64,000 bases of DNA from Phycisphaerae bacterium (GTDB taxonomy: Bacteria > Planctomycetota > Phycisphaerae > Phycisphaerales > SM1A02), in contig JAEUIU010000058.1 of NCBI GenBank assembly GCA_016795065.1, positions 1 through 64,000 on the forward strand, given 5' to 3'. Positions 62,095 to 64,000 of the stretch are shown piece by piece. Position 1 is the stretch's first letter. Each line of letters begins with the position of its first letter. A program made the position numbers and the translations under genes. Under the pieces are notes generated by a model, which worked only from the letters and a program-made list of their open reading frames with translations, was not told where the DNA came from and did no database searches.

Positions 62095-63075
62095 TCATGC
62101 GCGCCGTGCCGATACATCGAGGCTGGTGATGAAGTCGCTCGGCTTCGACCCGGCCGGCAGGCTGGCGACGATCCGCCGATAGAGCGGGTCCTCCCAATTT
62201 GTCATCGCATCGATGTACTCGGGCTTGGCTGTTAGGACGATGTCGACAAGGCCTGCGTCCCGCGCATCGCGCCTTGTCTCCTCGACCAGGACAGCGCCCG
62301 CGACGCATCCGACAAGTGCCTCGACGTCGTGGCGTACAGCCTCGGGCAACGGCTTCAGGAGGGCCAAGTCGGAGACCGCCACGCGTCCACCTGGCCGGAG
62401 GACGCGTGCGATCTCACGCCACACCCGCGACTTGTCCGGTGAGAGGTTCAGCACGCAGTTGGAAATGACCACGTCGACGCTCCCATCGGCGAGGGGAAGG
62501 TGCTCGATCTCGCCGAGGCGAAACTCCACGTTGTCCAGGCCGGTGCGCGAGCGGTAGTGGGCTGTGTTCTGGCGGGCCTTCGCAAGCATTTCGGCCGTCA
62601 TGTCGACGCCGATCACGCGACCGGTCGGGCCGACCTTCGCGCCGGCAATGAAGCAATCGAAGCCGCCGCCGGACCCCAGATCGAGAACCACCTCACCAGC
62701 CGCGAGCGACGCGATGGCGGTCGGATTCCCGCACGAGAGGCCCATGTTCGCGCTCTCCGGCGCAGCACTGAGTTCCGTCGCCGAATAGCCGAGAGCCGCC
62801 GCAAGCTGTTCGGGGCTGAACGCGGCCGAGCCGCAGCAGCCACCGCCGCCACAACAGCCACCGGCCGACGCCGTGGTGCTTGCTGACGACGAACTTGCGG
62901 ACCAACCGCCCTCCTGGGCGATCTTCGCGTATCCGGCGCGAACGTTCTCGCGCACATTCTCGGGGCTCGGTTGTGGGCGTTCGCTCTGAGGCGCCCCCTT
63001 GGGTCCACCGCAGCAGCAGTCGCTCGAGCAGCAGCCGGCCTGTTGGTCCGTTCCATTCCTTTGTCGATCGCTCAT
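62095..63075 (-). CDS. arsM: Arsenite S-adenosylmethionine methyltransferase
   Basis: 326 residues; methylates As(III) to volatile or less bound methylarsenicals. SAM motif [27 protein letters not shown], and the three conserved As-binding cysteines: Cys115 (MGLSCGNP), Cys207 ([12 protein letters not shown]) and Cys257 (LVGCVAGAV). Extra Cys clusters precede the domain ([10 protein letters not shown] and CCGGGGCC), which could hand over metalloids. Follows arsR by 7 bp on the minus strand. Start ATG 63075; a longer frame to 63132 overlaps arsR. Confidence 0.95.
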   Translation of the reverse strand: MSDRQRNGTDQQAGCCSSDCCCGGPKGAPQSERPQPSPENVRENVRAGYAKIAQEGGWSASSSSASTTASAGGCCGGGGCCGSAAFSPEQLAAALGYSATELSAAPESANMGLSCGNPTAIASLAAGEVVLDLGSGGGFDCFIAGAKVGPTGRVIGVDMTAEMLAKARQNTAHYRSRTGLDNVEFRLGEIEHLPLADGSVDVVISNCVLNLSPDKSRVWREIARVLRPGGRVAVSDLALLKPLPEAVRHDVEALVGCVAGAVLVEETRRDARDAGLVDIVLTAKPEYIDAMTNWEDPLYRRIVASLPAGSKPSDFITSLDVSARRA

Positions 63076-63082
63076 GGCTCCA

Positions 63083-63613
63083 TCACTTTCTGCTGTAGAC
63101 GTTTTGAACTCGTTTGGACGGTTCCTTTGCACATGACCCTAACTGGCCACAGCATCCGTCCGACACAAGGCACTCGCCGGGACATGGTTGATGCTCCTCA
63201 ATCGCGTCAGCCAGCGCTCTCAGCATGGTGCATACCTCTGAGAATCGCACCGCATAGGACACCACGCGACCACAACGGGCCTGGGTGAGAACCCCCGCGC
63301 CGGCAAGCTGTTTGAGATGGCGCGAAACGACCGAAAGGTCGACGTCGCAACACTCGGCGACCTCACCGACCGAACAGGGTCGCCCGCACTTCACCAGGCA
63401 TCCAACCAGTCGGGCCCGCGTCGGATCGCAAAGAGCCTTGAAGAGCTCCGGTTTGAGCAGGTCATCCAGCACGCCACAGCAGTTCGCGGCCTGCTTGGGC
63501 GAGGCCGGCCTTGTGGTGCGGCGAGACGCGGGGCCGGTTCTGGCTTTGGCTTTGGCTTTCTCCTTGGCTGCCTTGTGGGCTGAGGAGGGGCTGGCTCTCA
63601 TTTGCGTATCCAT
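63083..63613 (-). CDS. arsR: ArsR-family metalloid-responsive repressor
   Basis: 176 residues from ATG 63613 (ATG 63601 also possible). wHTH with [60 protein letters not shown]. The ECCDVDLS helix carries a cysteine pair in the position of the As-sensing ELCVCDL motif. Lys/Ala-rich N-terminal extension and a Cys-rich tail ([20 protein letters not shown]) are added to the core. Expected to repress its own operon with arsM and to release DNA on arsenite. Confidence 0.93.
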   Translation of the reverse strand: MDTQMRASPSSAHKAAKEKAKAKARTGPASRRTTRPASPKQAANCCGVLDDLLKPELFKALCDPTRARLVGCLVKCGRPCSVGEVAECCDVDLSVVSRHLKQLAGAGVLTQARCGRVVSYAVRFSEVCTMLRALADAIEEHQPCPGECLVSDGCCGQLGSCAKEPSKRVQNVYSRK

Positions 63614-63616
63614 GCA

Positions 63617-63644
63617 AGTGTAGCCCAACTCCATCGGACGTCAA
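63617..63644 (-). promoter_or_regulatory. Promoter TTGACG-N16-TACACT of the arsR-arsM operon
   Basis: TTGACG (63644-63639) and TACACT (63622-63617), 16 bp apart. Transcription would start about 63610, at or inside the codons near ATG 63613, so either the message is leaderless or the real start is ATG 63601. Confidence 0.5.
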
Positions 63645-63859
63645 GCCTGCGAGCCGCACCGGCGGCGACGGAACCTGTGCGATTTTCTCCTTTGGGCGTC
63701 CAAGGCCGGGTTTGCGCCGCCTATTCACCCCTGTCCGCATGCCCCGCGCATGCCGCAGGCAGACGGGTGCGAGCCTTGCCGCCGTACCGAGTGGTCGGCG
63801 CAACGACGCACCCGAGCCGCCCGCGAAACTCATTTAGACGGACTCAGAAGGAGCCGACC

Positions 63860-64000
63860 ATGACGACCGGAAGCCTGTCGAAGCTGTTGCTCTGCGCACT
63901 CTTCGGATCGACTGCACTCATCCTGAACGGCCATGCCCTCGCCCAAGGGATTCCGCCGAAGCCGGGGAAGCCCGGCGCACCATCGCTGCCCACTCAGGGC
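63860..64000 (+). CDS. Secreted protein, 3' part outside window
   Basis: 47 codons to the end of the window. GAAGGAG lies 6 bp before ATG 63860. Signal peptide MTTGSLSKLLLCALFGSTAL with a cleavage site near ALA, then a Pro/Gly/Lys-rich start of the mature protein (PPKPGKPGAPSLP). Function cannot be told. Confidence 0.6.
   Translation, partial: MTTGSLSKLLLCALFGSTALILNGHALAQGIPPKPGKPGAPSLPTQG

Overview
The window reads as chromosome of a GC-rich Planctomycetota bacterium, most likely from the Phycisphaerae side of the phylum. Evidence: a short dockerin-like Ca-binding tail (CPADLDGSGSVDGADLA), a PEP-CTERM-type sorting tail (VPAPGVIALLGAAGLVGRRRR), a prepilin-type secreted protein (GFTMVELLVVIAII), several zinc-ribbon membrane proteins, and DUF5703 and DUF6754 type proteins. 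This is inference from gene content; no rRNA is present. I see no transposase, phage gene, CRISPR array or replication origin. Genes are dense on both strands, and ATGA/GTGA stop-start overlaps are common.

Layout. 1-9.7 kb: end of an MBL/beta-CASP nuclease, a CNNM/HlyC-type membrane protein, a Tat-exported Mn-type superoxide dismutase, a 560-bp gap with two GC hairpins, two lipoproteins, an MFS transporter, a pseudopilin, astB and an aldo/keto reductase. 9.7-15.1 kb: a secreted glycan-hydrolase-like DUF5703 protein with an inserted LamG module, a discoidin protein and a transglutaminase-like protein, then tRNA-Ala(GGC) on the other strand. 15.3-24.3 kb: thioredoxin, a saccharopine-dehydrogenase-like enzyme, folP coupled to a secreted protein, an antiporter-like membrane protein, glutathione peroxidase, a zinc-ribbon protein and glmS. 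24.6-29.6 kb: rarA, 5-formyl-THF cyclo-ligase, a structured gap, a LysM-L,D-transpeptidase and pdxA. 29.6-31 kb: an 800-bp gene-free stretch and a PEP-CTERM protein.

31.2-39.1 kb holds the most unusual locus: a six-gene minus-strand operon coding for a glutamate-mutase-L-like actin-fold ATPase, a KOW-tailed soluble protein, a DUF6754 membrane protein and three further membrane proteins, with two small genes transcribed divergently. No mutase accompanies the ATPase. I propose this as an undescribed ATPase-driven envelope complex. 39-41 kb is a chemoreceptor.

41.3-51.4 kb carries a kynurenine pathway: 3-hydroxyanthranilate dioxygenase, ACMSD, kynureninase, kynurenine monooxygenase, kynurenine formamidase and a RidA-fold 2-aminomuconate-deaminase-like protein. 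Together they take N-formylkynurenine towards 2-aminomuconate and its deamination; tryptophan dioxygenase and 2-aminomuconate semialdehyde dehydrogenase are not in the window. A glycosyltransferase/acyltransferase pair, a Kup transporter and a zinc-ribbon glycine-repeat membrane protein are interleaved. 51.5-64 kb: asd with a strong terminator, a PadR/HAAS-like sensory operon, two secreted helical proteins, a lipase-like plus P-domain/dockerin pair, a duplicated-domain secreted protein, arsM-arsR and the start of another secreted protein.

A window-wide feature: about a dozen transcription units start 5-10 bp after a TA(C/T)nnT-like hexamer with no spaced Shine-Dalgarno, which suggests widespread leaderless mRNAs.
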